Assembly (NCBI GenBank): GCA_016714645.1
Contig: JADKCI010000002.1
Location: 868,001-932,000 of the forward strand
Direction: 5' to 3'
Length of the DNA stretch: 64,000 nt
Source of the DNA: Chromatiaceae bacterium
Lineage (GTDB): Bacteria > Pseudomonadota > Gammaproteobacteria > Chromatiales > Chromatiaceae
Positions 19,138 to 27,088 of this stretch are shown here, piece after piece (the stretch's first letter is position 1; each line of letters starts with the position of its first letter). Made by a program: the position numbers and the translations under genes. The notes beneath the pieces were generated by a model. The model had not been told where the DNA came from. It saw only the letters and a program-made list of their open reading frames with translations, and ran no database searches.

Positions 19138-20520
19138 ATGCTTCAGATCCATAACAGCCTGACCCGCCATAAAGCGGATTTCGTCCCCCTGGAACCCGGC
19201 AAGGTCCGCCTCTATGTGTGCGGCATGACGGTCTATGACCTCTGCCACCTGGGGCACGCACGGGTCATGGTGGTGTTCGATGTCGTCTATCGCTATCTGC
19301 GGCACCTGGGTTATGAGGTGACCTATGTGCGCAACATCACGGACATCGACGATAAAATCATCAACCGCGCCAACGAGCGCGGCGAGGCCTTTGCCGACCT
19401 GACGGCGCGCTTCATCCTGGCCATGCAGGAGGACGCCGCGGCCTTGGGCGTCCTGCCACCCACAGCGGAACCCCGGGCGACCGCCCACATCGCCGAGATC
19501 CTCGCCATGATCCAGGTCCTGATCGCCAAGGGCCATGCCTACGCGGCGGACAATGGCGATGTCTATTACGCCGTCGCCAGCTTTCCGGGCTATGGCCGCC
19601 TCTCCGGCAAGGACCCGGCGGAGTTGCGCGCCGGCAGCCGGGTGGAGCCGGACGAGGCCAAGCGCGATCCTTTGGACTTCGCCCTCTGGAAGGCCGCCAA
19701 GCCCGGCGAGCCGGCCTGGGCCTCGCCCTGGGGTCCGGGCCGGCCCGGCTGGCATATCGAATGCTCCGCCATGTCCACCTGCTGCCTGGGCAATCACTTC
19801 GACATCCATGGCGGCGGTGCCGATCTCCAGTTCCCCCACCACGAGAACGAGATCGCCCAGTCCGAGGGCGCGACCGGTGAACCCTTTGTCAACGTCTGGA
19901 TGCACAACGGTTTCGTCAGGATCAACGAGGAAAAGATGTCCAAGTCCCTGGGCAACTTCTTTACCGTCCGCGAGATCCTGGCGCGCTACCGCCCCGAGGA
20001 GGTGCGCTACTTCATCCTCACCAGCCAGTACCGTAGCCCCCTCAACTATGACGAGGAGCATCTGGAGCAGGCCCGGGGGGCACTGACGCGCTTCTATACG
20101 GCCCTGCGTGGCCTGCCCAGCGCCCCGCCTGCGGGGGGCGAGGCCCTCGAGGCGCGCTTCGGGGCCGCCATGGACGATGACTTCAATACCCCCGAGGCCC
20201 TGGCCGCCCTCTTCGACCTGGCGCGGGAGATCAATCGCGCCCGGAGCGAGGACCTGGCCCTGGCCGCGGGCCTGGCTGCCCAACTTCGGGCCCTGGGCGG
20301 TGTGCTCGGTATCCTCCAGGATGATCCCGAGGCCTATCTGCGCGGCGGCCCCGGGGTGGGCGGCCTAAGCGATGCCGACATCGAGGACCTCATCCGCCGG
20401 CGCGCCGAGGCCCGCCAGGCCCGCGCCTGGGCCGAGGCCGATCGGCTGCGGGATGAAATCCAGGCGGCGGGCATCCTGCTGGAGGACGGACCGGGCGGCA
20501 CCAACTGGCGGCGGGGCTGA
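19138..20520 (+). CDS. cysS: Cysteinyl-tRNA synthetase
   Basis: This 460-residue class I synthetase charges tRNA-Cys. It has the HIGH-type motif in CHLGHARV with the zinc cysteine of CGMTVYD, the ERGEAF region, the other zinc ligands in WHIECSAMS and HGGGADLQFPHHENE, and the KMSKS signature in EEKMSKSLGN. The start at 19138 (MLQIHNSLTRHK) matches family N-termini; the upstream in-frame ATG at 18985 would add residues that do not look like protein. The C-terminal DALR domain is intact. Confidence 0.96.
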   Translation: MLQIHNSLTRHKADFVPLEPGKVRLYVCGMTVYDLCHLGHARVMVVFDVVYRYLRHLGYEVTYVRNITDIDDKIINRANERGEAFADLTARFILAMQEDAAALGVLPPTAEPRATAHIAEILAMIQVLIAKGHAYAADNGDVYYAVASFPGYGRLSGKDPAELRAGSRVEPDEAKRDPLDFALWKAAKPGEPAWASPWGPGRPGWHIECSAMSTCCLGNHFDIHGGGADLQFPHHENEIAQSEGATGEPFVNVWMHNGFVRINEEKMSKSLGNFFTVREILARYRPEEVRYFILTSQYRSPLNYDEEHLEQARGALTRFYTALRGLPSAPPAGGEALEARFGAAMDDDFNTPEALAALFDLAREINRARSEDLALAAGLAAQLRALGGVLGILQDDPEAYLRGGPGVGGLSDADIEDLIRRRAEARQARAWAEADRLRDEIQAAGILLEDGPGGTNWRRG

Positions 20521-20530
20521 TGGCCAGGGA

Positions 20531-20995
20531 TTAGCGGTAGATCTTCTCCCGCAGCAGGTCCTCGATTTCGATTTCGGCCGTGCCGAGCCGGTGTCCGGAG
20601 ACATTGATGACATCATCGATGCGGCCCATGAGCCGGACGTAGCCGTCCTCGTCCACCCGGGCACTGTCGCCGGTGGTGTAAACACCGTGGAACTTCTTGC
20701 GTCCGGTTTCGAGATGACGGTCGAGGCAGTTGTAGGCGGCATTCAGTTCCCCGCCGTGGAACCACTGATGCTCCCCGTTGGCGAAGTCCTGCTCCAGGAC
20801 CTTTTCCCACTTGCGGAACCAGGATAACTCCTCCGCCCGCTCGGCCCAGAAAGCCTCGGGATCCGCGACGCTGTCGCGATACAGGGCTTGGTAGGCCTCC
20901 AGGCGGCCAATCCGCGCCTTGGCGACAAATTCCCGTGGGGGCGGGAAGACGCGGCGTTCCGCCAGGCTGGAGGCAATCGCCGCCCGGTCGGGCAT
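20531..20995 (-). pseudogene. acs: Acetyl-CoA synthetase remnant with internal deletions
   Basis: The N-terminal part (ERRVFPPPREFVAKARI ... AYNCLDRHLETGRK) is the beginning of an acetyl-CoA synthetase. It is joined directly to GVYTTGDSARVDEDGYVRLMGRIDDVINVSGHRLGTAEIE, the hinge and start of the C-terminal domain found about 400 residues later in the full enzyme of about 650 residues. The end, IEDLLREKIYR, then looks like the enzyme's extreme C-terminus, implying a second deletion. The remaining frame is open, so a protein of about 154 residues could be made. It lacks the ATP-binding core and cannot be catalytically active. Confidence 0.8.
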
Positions 20996-21420
20996 ATCCT
21001 GAAGGCGATGGCGGACGAGGTTATGTCCATCCCGGCGCTCATAGTGGCAGACATCCGCCATCATCCGCACCAGCCGGATACCCAGGCAGAGATTCTCAAG
21101 CTTGGTCGGCCGACAGCTCCGGTGGGCTCAGGTCCTCCGCCTCGAAGGGATTGAAGGCCAGCCCATCATCGCTCATGGCCAGATGCAGCTCTCGCTGGTT
21201 CCCCGCTTCATGGAGACAAATCCATGGAGAAAACGTGATCCTGGCCGTCATCCCAGGCCTAGGCCAGCAAATTGATGGCCAGTTCCTTCGCCGCCAGGTT
21301 CGCGGCATAGAGGGTGCGATGATGAAGCCCATGGGCCTTGCCGAATTCCGCGAGGCCATTGGCGAGCTTTTCCAGCTCCCCAACCTGATTGAGGAGGTCC
21401 AGATGGAGGGTTTCAGCCAT
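20996..21420 (-). pseudogene. RsbW-like anti-sigma factor (serine kinase ATPase) remnant
   Basis: Three frames together recreate a small HATPase_c anti-sigma regulatory protein: MAETLHLDLLNQVGELEKL...YAANLAAKELAINLLA, then a TAG and AWDDGQDHVFSMDLS, then SDDGLAFNPFEAEDLSPPEL in another frame, then GIRLVRMMADVCHYERRDGHN in a third. These match, in order, the N-box, the DDG-x-FNP segment and the C-terminal YERRDGxN signature of RsbW-like proteins. One nonsense codon and at least two frameshifts show decay. Its last frame runs on into the acs remnant. Confidence 0.75.
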
Positions 21421-21429
21421 GTCGGTACC

Positions 21430-22293
21430 TCACCCTTGCGCAAGCGCATGGAGGCGCGCCGCCTGCAAGGTGTTTTCCAGCAGGCTGGCGATGGTCATGG
21501 GCCCGACACCACCGGGCACCGGCGTTATCCAGGAGGCCTGTTCGGCGACGGCGGCGAAATCCACGTCACCCACCAAGGTTCCCGCATCGGTGCGATTGAT
21601 GCCCACGTCGATGACGATGGCGCCTTCCTTGACCCAGTCCCCCTGGACGAAGTGGGGGCGGCCCACGGCGGCGACCACCAGATCGGCGGCACTGATCTTG
21701 CCTGGCAGATCCCGGGTGCGACTGTGGCAGACGCTGATGGTGCAGCGGGCCGCCAGTAACTCCAACGCCATGGGCCGGCCCACGATATTCGACTGGCCGA
21801 TGATGATGGCGTCCAGGCCCTCCAGCTTACGACCGGTCCGCTCCAGCAACGTCATGACGCCCTTGGGCGTACAGGGGCGCAGCAGCGGCATGCGCAGAGC
21901 CAGGCGGCCCACGTTGTAGGGATGAAAGCCGTCCACATCCTTGGTCGGCAGGATGCGTTCGATGACCTGTTCCTCATCGATGTGGCCGGGCAAGGGCAGT
22001 TGGACCAGGATGCCGTCGATGGCCTCGCGGGCGTTCAAGGCGTCGATGAGGGCCAGGAGATCCGCCTCGGGGACGTCGGCGTCCAGCAGGTGCATCTCGG
22101 AATGAAAGCCCACCTCGGCGCAGGCCGCGCTCTTGTTGCGCACATAGACCCGGGAGGCCGGATTGTCCCCGACCAGCACCACCGCCAGGCCCGGCTGGCG
22201 TCCGCCCGCCGCGACCAGGGCATTGACCTGCTCCTTCATGCCAGCGCGGATGTCCGCCGCAATGGCCTTGCCGTCGAGAATCCGGGCGCTCAT
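21430..22293 (-). CDS. folD: Bifunctional methylenetetrahydrofolate dehydrogenase/cyclohydrolase
   Basis: This 287-residue cytoplasmic enzyme interconverts methylene-, methenyl- and formyl-tetrahydrofolate, supplying one-carbon units for purines. The catalytic region YVRNKSAACAEVGF, the ILVQLPLPGH motif, the Rossmann GQSNIVGRP and the C-terminal PGGVGPMT signature are all present. The start at 22293 (MSARILDGK) is preferred over ATG 22302. The gene reads away from the tRNA operon. Confidence 0.96.
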   Translation of the reverse strand: MSARILDGKAIAADIRAGMKEQVNALVAAGGRQPGLAVVLVGDNPASRVYVRNKSAACAEVGFHSEMHLLDADVPEADLLALIDALNAREAIDGILVQLPLPGHIDEEQVIERILPTKDVDGFHPYNVGRLALRMPLLRPCTPKGVMTLLERTGRKLEGLDAIIIGQSNIVGRPMALELLAARCTISVCHSRTRDLPGKISAADLVVAAVGRPHFVQGDWVKEGAIVIDVGINRTDAGTLVGDVDFAAVAEQASWITPVPGGVGPMTIASLLENTLQAARLHALAQG

Positions 22294-22389
22294 GGGTATC
22301 ATTCCTGGAGTGAATCAAGTAAAGAGACAAAATCATAGCATCTGGCCGGGCCATGCAAGCGGCGCGGTCCAAATTTGGCCGCTGGCCAA

Positions 22390-22418
22390 TTGACGCAATG
22401 GGGGTATCCGCGTATTAT
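22390..22418 (+). promoter_or_regulatory. Sigma-70 promoter of the tRNA operon
   Basis: TTGACG (22390-22395) and TATTAT (22413-22418) are separated by 17 bases. The first tRNA starts 35 bases after the -10 box. The -35 sequence is the same as that of the tRNA-Met promoter. Confidence 0.75.
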
Positions 22419-22452
22419 GCCGCCTCTTCGGTTTCCGGACTATGTCCGAAAG

Positions 22453-22529
22453 CGGGGTATAGCGCAGCCTGGTAGCGCGCCTGCTTTGGGAGCAGGATGT
22501 CGGGGGTTCAAATCCCTCTACCCCGACCA
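22453..22529 (+). tRNA. tRNA-Pro (anticodon TGG)
   Basis: The acceptor stem CGGGGTA/TACCCCG, anticodon stem CCTGC/GCAGG with loop TTTGGGA, T-loop TTCAAAT and encoded CCA are all present. Confidence 0.95.
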
Positions 22530-22550
22530 TCTTCCCAAGCGATATGAAAA

Positions 22551-22627
<77 letters not shown>

Positions 22628-22682
22628 AACAGGTGTCCGCGAGTGGAGACGGATCTGGTCAGCTTGGAGGCAGATTTACGCT

Positions 22683-22759
22683 GGTGGACGTAGCTCAGTT
22701 GGTAGAGCTCAGGATTGTGGCTCCTGCGGTCGTGGGTTCGATTCCCATCGTCCACCCCA
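22683..22759 (+). tRNA. tRNA-His (anticodon GTG)
   Basis: The acceptor stem GTGGACG/CGTCCAC carries the histidine-specific extra G at 22683 opposite discriminator C. The anticodon loop is TTGTGGC and CCA is encoded. Confidence 0.95.
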
Positions 22760-22782
22760 ATGTGCTAGCATAATTTGACATC

Positions 22783-22858
22783 GGGCCGTTAGCTCAGCTG
22801 GTAGAGCAGTGGACTCTTAATCCATTGGTCGAAGGTTCGAATCCTTCACGGCCCACCA
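22783..22858 (+). tRNA. tRNA-Lys (anticodon CTT)
   Basis: The acceptor stem GGGCCGT/ACGGCCC, anticodon loop CTCTTAA, T-loop TTCGAAT and encoded CCA are all present. It is the last tRNA of the operon, and an integrase remnant lies just downstream, so its 3' end is a plausible past attachment site. Confidence 0.95.
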
Positions 22859-22866
22859 AATAAATC

Positions 22867-22907
22867 AAAAGCCTAGAGCGATTCCATCGAGTCGCCTAGG
22901 CTTTTTT
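22867..22907 (+). terminator. Rho-independent terminator of the tRNA operon
   Basis: AAAGCCTAG pairs with CTAGGCTTT around a loop that can itself pair partly. A T6 tract follows. It starts 9 bases after tRNA-Lys. Confidence 0.85.
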
Positions 22908-22929
22908 ATTTCCAATTTGGAAATAAGCG

Positions 22930-23080
22930 TCACCGAATAGGCACCATTTGCCGGGGTTTCCTGAGGTAGTGGCGCGCGGTTACCGCCCAGGTCGAGTGGC
23001 CGAGCTGGGTCGTTGCGTTGCCGCCCTGCGCCTCAAAAATCTTACGCATGTTTGGCGCGGAGGTCGCGGACCAAGAAGCG
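22930..23080 (-). pseudogene. Tyrosine recombinase (phage integrase) C-terminal fragment
   Basis: Read on the minus strand, the fragment encodes RFLVRDLRAKHA and, after a frameshift, KIFEAQGGNATTQLGHST and WAVTARHYLRKPRQMVPIR. These are the catalytic Arg box (RDLRAK), the LGHS box and the Tyr nucleophile region of tyrosine recombinases. The rest of the gene is missing; unrelated coding sequence begins on the other strand at 23088. Its position 71 bases past tRNA-Lys suggests an old integration at that tRNA. Confidence 0.7.
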
Positions 23081-23087
23081 CTCGTGA

Positions 23088-23616
23088 CCGGTTGCGGCCC
23101 AGGCCGGTACGGATTTCACCACCGCCCGCGCCTGGGTGACCTTCGCGCCGGGCCAGCCCACCAAGACGCTGACCATCGGCGTTAAGGGCGACACGACGCG
23201 GGAAGGCAACGAGGTCTTTTTCGTGAACCTCAAGCAGGCCACGGGCGCCAACCTGGCTGATGCCCAGGGCCAAGGGACGATCCTCAATGACGATGGCCTG
23301 GTCCTGACCCTCGCGGATGTTGCCCTGACCGAGGGCCACAGCGGCATCAAAAATGCCCTTGTTCAAGGTCAGCCTGGCGCGCGCCAGTGGCGCCGCCGTG
23401 ACGGTGCAGTTCGCCACCGCCAACGGCATCACCCAGGCCGGGCGTGATTACCTCGCCACGGGCGGCGTGCTGACCTACCCGGCCGGCCAGTGGGTGCGGA
23501 CGGTGAGCATAGCGGTGCGGGGGGAGCGGGTTAGGGAGGGGAATGAAACCTTCTTTGTCAACCTGATGGACCCCGCCGGGGCCACGCTGTTGGATGGACA
23601 GGGGCAGGTCGAGTAA
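23088..23616 (+). pseudogene. Calx-beta repeat protein fragment
   Basis: Two consecutive Calx-beta repeats are visible. The first reads AGTDFTTARAWVTFAPGQPTKTLTIGVKGDTTREGNEVFFVNL...GQGTILNDDG. The second, after a frameshift near 23350, reads AVTVQFATANG...AGRDYLATGGVLTYPAGQWVRTV and EGNETFFVNLMDPAGATLLDGQG. There is no start, signal peptide or secretion tail, so this is an internal piece of a large extracellular calcium-binding adhesin left in the chromosome. Confidence 0.75.
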
Positions 23617-23762
23617 CGGACTGAAAGTCCGTATACGCGTCGACTGCACGACGCGTCGCTGAGGTCAACCCGAAACAGGCCAACCACCGACTCATGCGGC
23701 ATTGGGCGGCCGATGACCAGCACCGCATGCGGGAGTGGGCCGATAAGCGGCGAGGATTAAGA

Positions 23763-23975
23763 TTATTCACTTCCCCCGGAACCGGCGCCGAAGCTGACGA
23801 CGGTGCGCGGGTCGACGGCGCGGACCATGGCCTGGCCCTCGCCGGTATCGGTTCGGATGAGATTCACGGTCAGCAGTGGCTTCGCGCCGGCGAGCTGGCT
23901 AATGCGTGTGGACAGCTCAACCGGCTCTCCGGCGCCCGGCAGGGAGAACACTTCGCCATCCAGCGTCGCGGTCAC
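23763..23975 (-). CDS. Small hypothetical protein
   Basis: This 70-residue protein has no recognised domain. It starts with GTG overlapping the stop of the upstream gene by 4 bases (GTGA), which implies translational coupling with that gene. It looks like a small beta-rich soluble protein with Gly-rich ends. It could also be the displaced C-terminal part of the upstream protein after a frameshift. Confidence 0.45.
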   Translation of the reverse strand: MTATLDGEVFSLPGAGEPVELSTRISQLAGAKPLLTVNLIRTDTGEGQAMVRAVDPRTVVSFGAGSGGSE

Positions 23976-24433
23976 TCGGCGACAATGGGGCCCTTGGTGC
24001 CAGCATCAAAATCGTTCCAGACATCCTCGCCGACCAGACGGCGGTCGCCCTGGATCGTATAGGTGATTTTCCCGGTGCGGAACACGAGCCCGCCATCGCT
24101 GCGCTTGGCCTTGACCTTCTTGCCGTTCACCCAGACGCCCTCCTTGTTGTCGATGCGGATGGTCGCGACGGTCGCGCCGCTGGTGCTCTTGGCGACCCAT
24201 TGCCCGGCGTAGGGGTTCTGCGCCTTGGCGGGCGCCTTGTTGGCAGACGCCTCGTTGACGAAGCCGGCCTTGGCGTTCTGCGCCTTGCTCTTATGAATGT
24301 CGCAGCCCTGCGCTTCGGTCACCTGGGTGCAGCCGGACCGTTCAAGTTGTTGGGCATACTTCGCATTGATCGCATGGGCGGATGTGCTGGCCAAGGCGGC
24401 GATGGCCAGGGCGACCACTAGTCTAATTTTCAT
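23972..24433 (-). CDS. Secreted hypothetical protein
   Basis: This 153-residue protein has a typical Sec signal peptide (MKIRLVVALAIAALASTSAHA). The mature part contains two cysteines (SGCTQVTEAQGCDIHKSKA), an Ala/Lys-rich linker and a beta-rich C-terminal half. I do not recognise the family. It is followed by an overlapping 70-residue gene. The start is placed at 24433 because the signal peptide begins there. Confidence 0.6.
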   Translation of the reverse strand: MKIRLVVALAIAALASTSAHAINAKYAQQLERSGCTQVTEAQGCDIHKSKAQNAKAGFVNEASANKAPAKAQNPYAGQWVAKSTSGATVATIRIDNKEGVWVNGKKVKAKRSDGGLVFRTGKITYTIQGDRRLVGEDVWNDFDAGTKGPIVAE

Positions 24434-24649
24434 GGGATTGACCTTTATTCAATGGTTGGGGTGCTTGTGCATAGCTCTAACCGCCACGCTCGCGGCCTTG
24501 CGGCGGGGACGCGGCCCGCGGCAAACGCCGACCAAGATCCCGACGGCCCTGCGGCTCTCGCCGGTGTTTGCTGTTAGGTTGCCATCGGTGATCTTGCCAT
24601 TATTTAAATGGACCGGGCCGCGATTCCGCCCCGGATACCGGAGTCTTTG

Positions 24650-25102
24650 ATGATGTTAATTCTCCAAATGATGAAAATTGAGTCCATCAGTCTGTTCGCG
24701 GCGCTTTTTCTCGTGGCTTGTCTGGCGGAGGCCGGACCCACCCTGGACGCGCCAGAGGCTTATAAGCAGGTTAAAGCAGGAACCATCACCCTGATCGACA
24801 TCAGAACCCCCCAGGAGTGGCGACAAACCAGGGTCGCCGTGGGGGCAGTGCCGATCGAAATGGGCAACCCTAAGGCACCCCAGGCCTTTATCGATGCGGT
24901 TCTGGCCCAGGTTCAGGGCGATCGTAATGCGCCCATTGCCCTGATCTGCCGCACGGGTAACCGCACGACCTACATGCAGAAGGTGATGGAAGAACAGGGG
25001 TTTACCCGCGTTTATAACGTCAAGGAAGGCATGGTCGGCAGCTCGGCGGGTCCTGGCTGGATCAAACGGGGTTTACCCATAGAACCCTGTAAGCGGTGCT
25101 GA
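24650..25102 (+). CDS. Exported rhodanese-like domain protein
   Basis: This protein of about 150 residues has a hydrophobic export signal and a single rhodanese domain. The active-site loop ICRTGNRTT holds the catalytic Cys, and the usual DIRTPQEW motif is present. Rhodaneses carry sulfur as a persulfide. The segment LFLVACLAEAG could be a lipobox (LVAC) or an ordinary signal peptidase site (AEA). The partner is unknown. It lies alone, 54 bases before an IS1182-type element. ATG 24650 is the most likely start; in-frame ATGs also occur at 24653 and 24671. Confidence 0.75.
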   Translation: MMLILQMMKIESISLFAALFLVACLAEAGPTLDAPEAYKQVKAGTITLIDIRTPQEWRQTRVAVGAVPIEMGNPKAPQAFIDAVLAQVQGDRNAPIALICRTGNRTTYMQKVMEEQGFTRVYNVKEGMVGSSAGPGWIKRGLPIEPCKRC

Positions 25103-25155
25103 GACAGCCCCCTGGTTGCCGAGGTCCTCATCGCTAAGCGCCTGACGGCCGCTAG

Positions 25156-26719
25156 GAGTCTGTCCGACTTATCGGGCCTCAACCCGGGTACAATTAGGGT
25201 CGGGGTTCGCGCGGACGAGCGTGTGCAGCATGGCAGTCAACTTTTTGGGGGTAGATCGGGACACGCCGGACCTGTTCCCGGCGACCGTGCAGGAGTACCT
25301 GCCCGAAGACCATCTGGCGCGGTTCGTGGTCGAGATCGTTGATCAGCTCGACCTCAGTCACCTGGTTGGCGCCTACGCCGGCACTGGCTCGCGGCCCTAC
25401 CACCCGGCGATGCGGGTGGCGTTGTTGTTTTACGGCTACGCCACCGGCGTGTTCTCCAGCCGCAAGCTGGCACAGGCGACGTACGACTCGATCGCGTTTC
25501 GCTACCTCTGCGCCAACACCCACCCCGACCACCGCACCATTGCCGACTTCCGCAAACGCTTCCTCGACGAGCTGGCGGCGCTGTTCACTCAAGTGCTGCT
25601 CATCGCTCAGGCGATGGGGTTGGTCAAACTCGGCACGGTCAGTCTGGACGGCACCAAGATGAAAGCCAACGCCAGTAAGCACCAGGCGTTGAGCTGGAAG
25701 CATGCCAACCGCCTGGAGGAACAGCTCAAGGGCGAGGTCAATGAGCTGATGCGCCTCGCCGAGCAGGCCGACAACCCACCGCTGCCGGAGCAGCTCGATA
25801 TCCCGCTGGAGCTGAAGCGGCGCGCGCAACGCCTGGCCGTCATCGTCACGGCTAAGGAAGAAATCGAGGCCCGTGCGCAAGCGCTTCGCGGCCGAGCAAG
25901 CCGAGTACGAGCGCAAGCTCGCCGCGCGCTAAGCGCGGGCCGAGCGCACCGGCAAGCCGCCGGGCGGCAAGCCGCCCAAGGCGCCTGAGCCGGGCCCCGG
26001 GCCCAAGGTTCAGGTCAGCCTCACCGATGTCGAGTCGCGCATCATGCCTACCGCCGGCGGCGGCTTCGAGCAGGCCTACCACGCCCAGGCCGGCGTCGAT
26101 ACCGAGACGCATCTGATCGTCGCGCCGCACGTCACCGATCACCCCAACGACCAGCAGGAGGTCGCCCCGGCCCTGGAGCGTCTCGCGGCCCTGCCCGAGG
26201 TCCTCGGCACGGTCGAAGCCCTGCTCGCCGACACCGGCTATCACAGCGAAGCGAACCTCAATCACGGCGCGACCGCCGGCATCGACCCCTATATCCCCCA
26301 AGGGCGCCAGCGGCACAACCCGCCCCTGGCCGAGCGGCTCGCCGACGACCCGCCCGCCCCCGAGAGTCAGATGACACCGGCCGAGGCCAATGCCCATCGG
26401 CTGCGCACCCGCGCCGGCAAGGCCCGCTACGCTCAGCGCAAGGCCACGGTCGAGACCGTCTTCTTCATCATCAAGCAGGTGCAGGGCTTCCGCCAATTCC
26501 TGCTGCGCGGCCTCGCGGCGGTGCAGGGCGAGTGGGCGTTGGTGTGTCTGGGATGGAACCTGAAGCGCCTTTTTGCGCTTAAAGGATAGGAAAAGCGGCA
26601 AGATAACTCATTGTTATGGAAAAAAGGCCCATTTTCGCGCTTGTGAGCCCCATCAAGCCTGTCATTTTTACCACAAACGGCCGCAGGCGCTGGATTCGAA
26701 CCTTAAGTCGGACAGGCTC
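25156..26719. mobile_element. IS1182-type insertion sequence
   Basis: A 1,564-bp element is bounded by inverted repeats GAGTCTGTCCGACTTA (25156-25171) and TAAGTCGGACAGGCTC (26704-26719), with one mismatch. The palindromic tetranucleotide CTAG flanks both ends (25152-25155 and 26720-26723). The single transposase gene is broken. Confidence 0.85.
25230..26589 (+). pseudogene. IS1182 family transposase, frameshifted and with nonsense codon
   Basis: The N-terminal half encodes VQEYLPEDHLARFVVEIVDQ, the DUF772 core and the first DDE acidic residue in SLDGTKMKANAS. The C-terminal half encodes QAYHAQAGVDTETHLIV, LLADTGYHSEANL and KATVETVFFIIKQVQGFRQF. The frame changes at about 25875, and in the downstream frame a TAA at about 25930 interrupts KLAAR/ARAERTGKPPGG. 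The protein is therefore not made in full and this copy is dead unless complemented. Confidence 0.88.
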
Positions 26720-26872
26720 CTAGGGTGTCCCTTTGCTCGCGATTGCGACATACTCCCCCGTGAACGCCTCAGGACCGAGTCGACCGCCGGGCCCGAGCGT
26801 GGCACGGTATCTGGGCGGCCCGTCGCGCGGCGGGCCGGTGTCAGTCAGACTCACCCTGGGGAGATAAGCTCA

Positions 26873-27058
26873 ATGGCCGCAACGCCAGCATCCGCCCAGC
26901 CCGCCGCCGTCGGACTCACCCTGGCCCAAGAGTGCCTGCTCTCCCTGCGCCTGGCCCTCGGCTGTGAACCCCGTTGCGGAACAGCCCCGGGCCGAGACCG
27001 CGACCGCTCGGTGGCCGACGAGGCCCGCGCCATGGGGGGGCTCGCCCCGGCAGGCTGA
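26873..27058 (+). CDS. Possible small ORF of unknown function
   Basis: A 61-residue frame starts at ATG 26873 behind a ribosome-site-like GGGGAGATAAG. It is Ala- and Arg-rich with no recognised domain. It lies between the IS1182-type element and the broken histidine kinase gene. It may be part of the same decayed region rather than a gene. Confidence 0.25.
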   Translation: MAATPASAQPAAVGLTLAQECLLSLRLALGCEPRCGTAPGRDRDRSVADEARAMGGLAPAG

Positions 27059-27088
27059 GGTACCCCCGACCCGGCCGAGCCCCTTACC

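Noticed and set aside
26684..26702. T-arm-like sequence (GGTTCGAATCC complement) shared with tRNA-Lys, considered as a right attachment site
   Set aside because: The match is about 13 bases, inverted relative to tRNA-Lys, lies inside the IS1182-type element and is common to many tRNAs.
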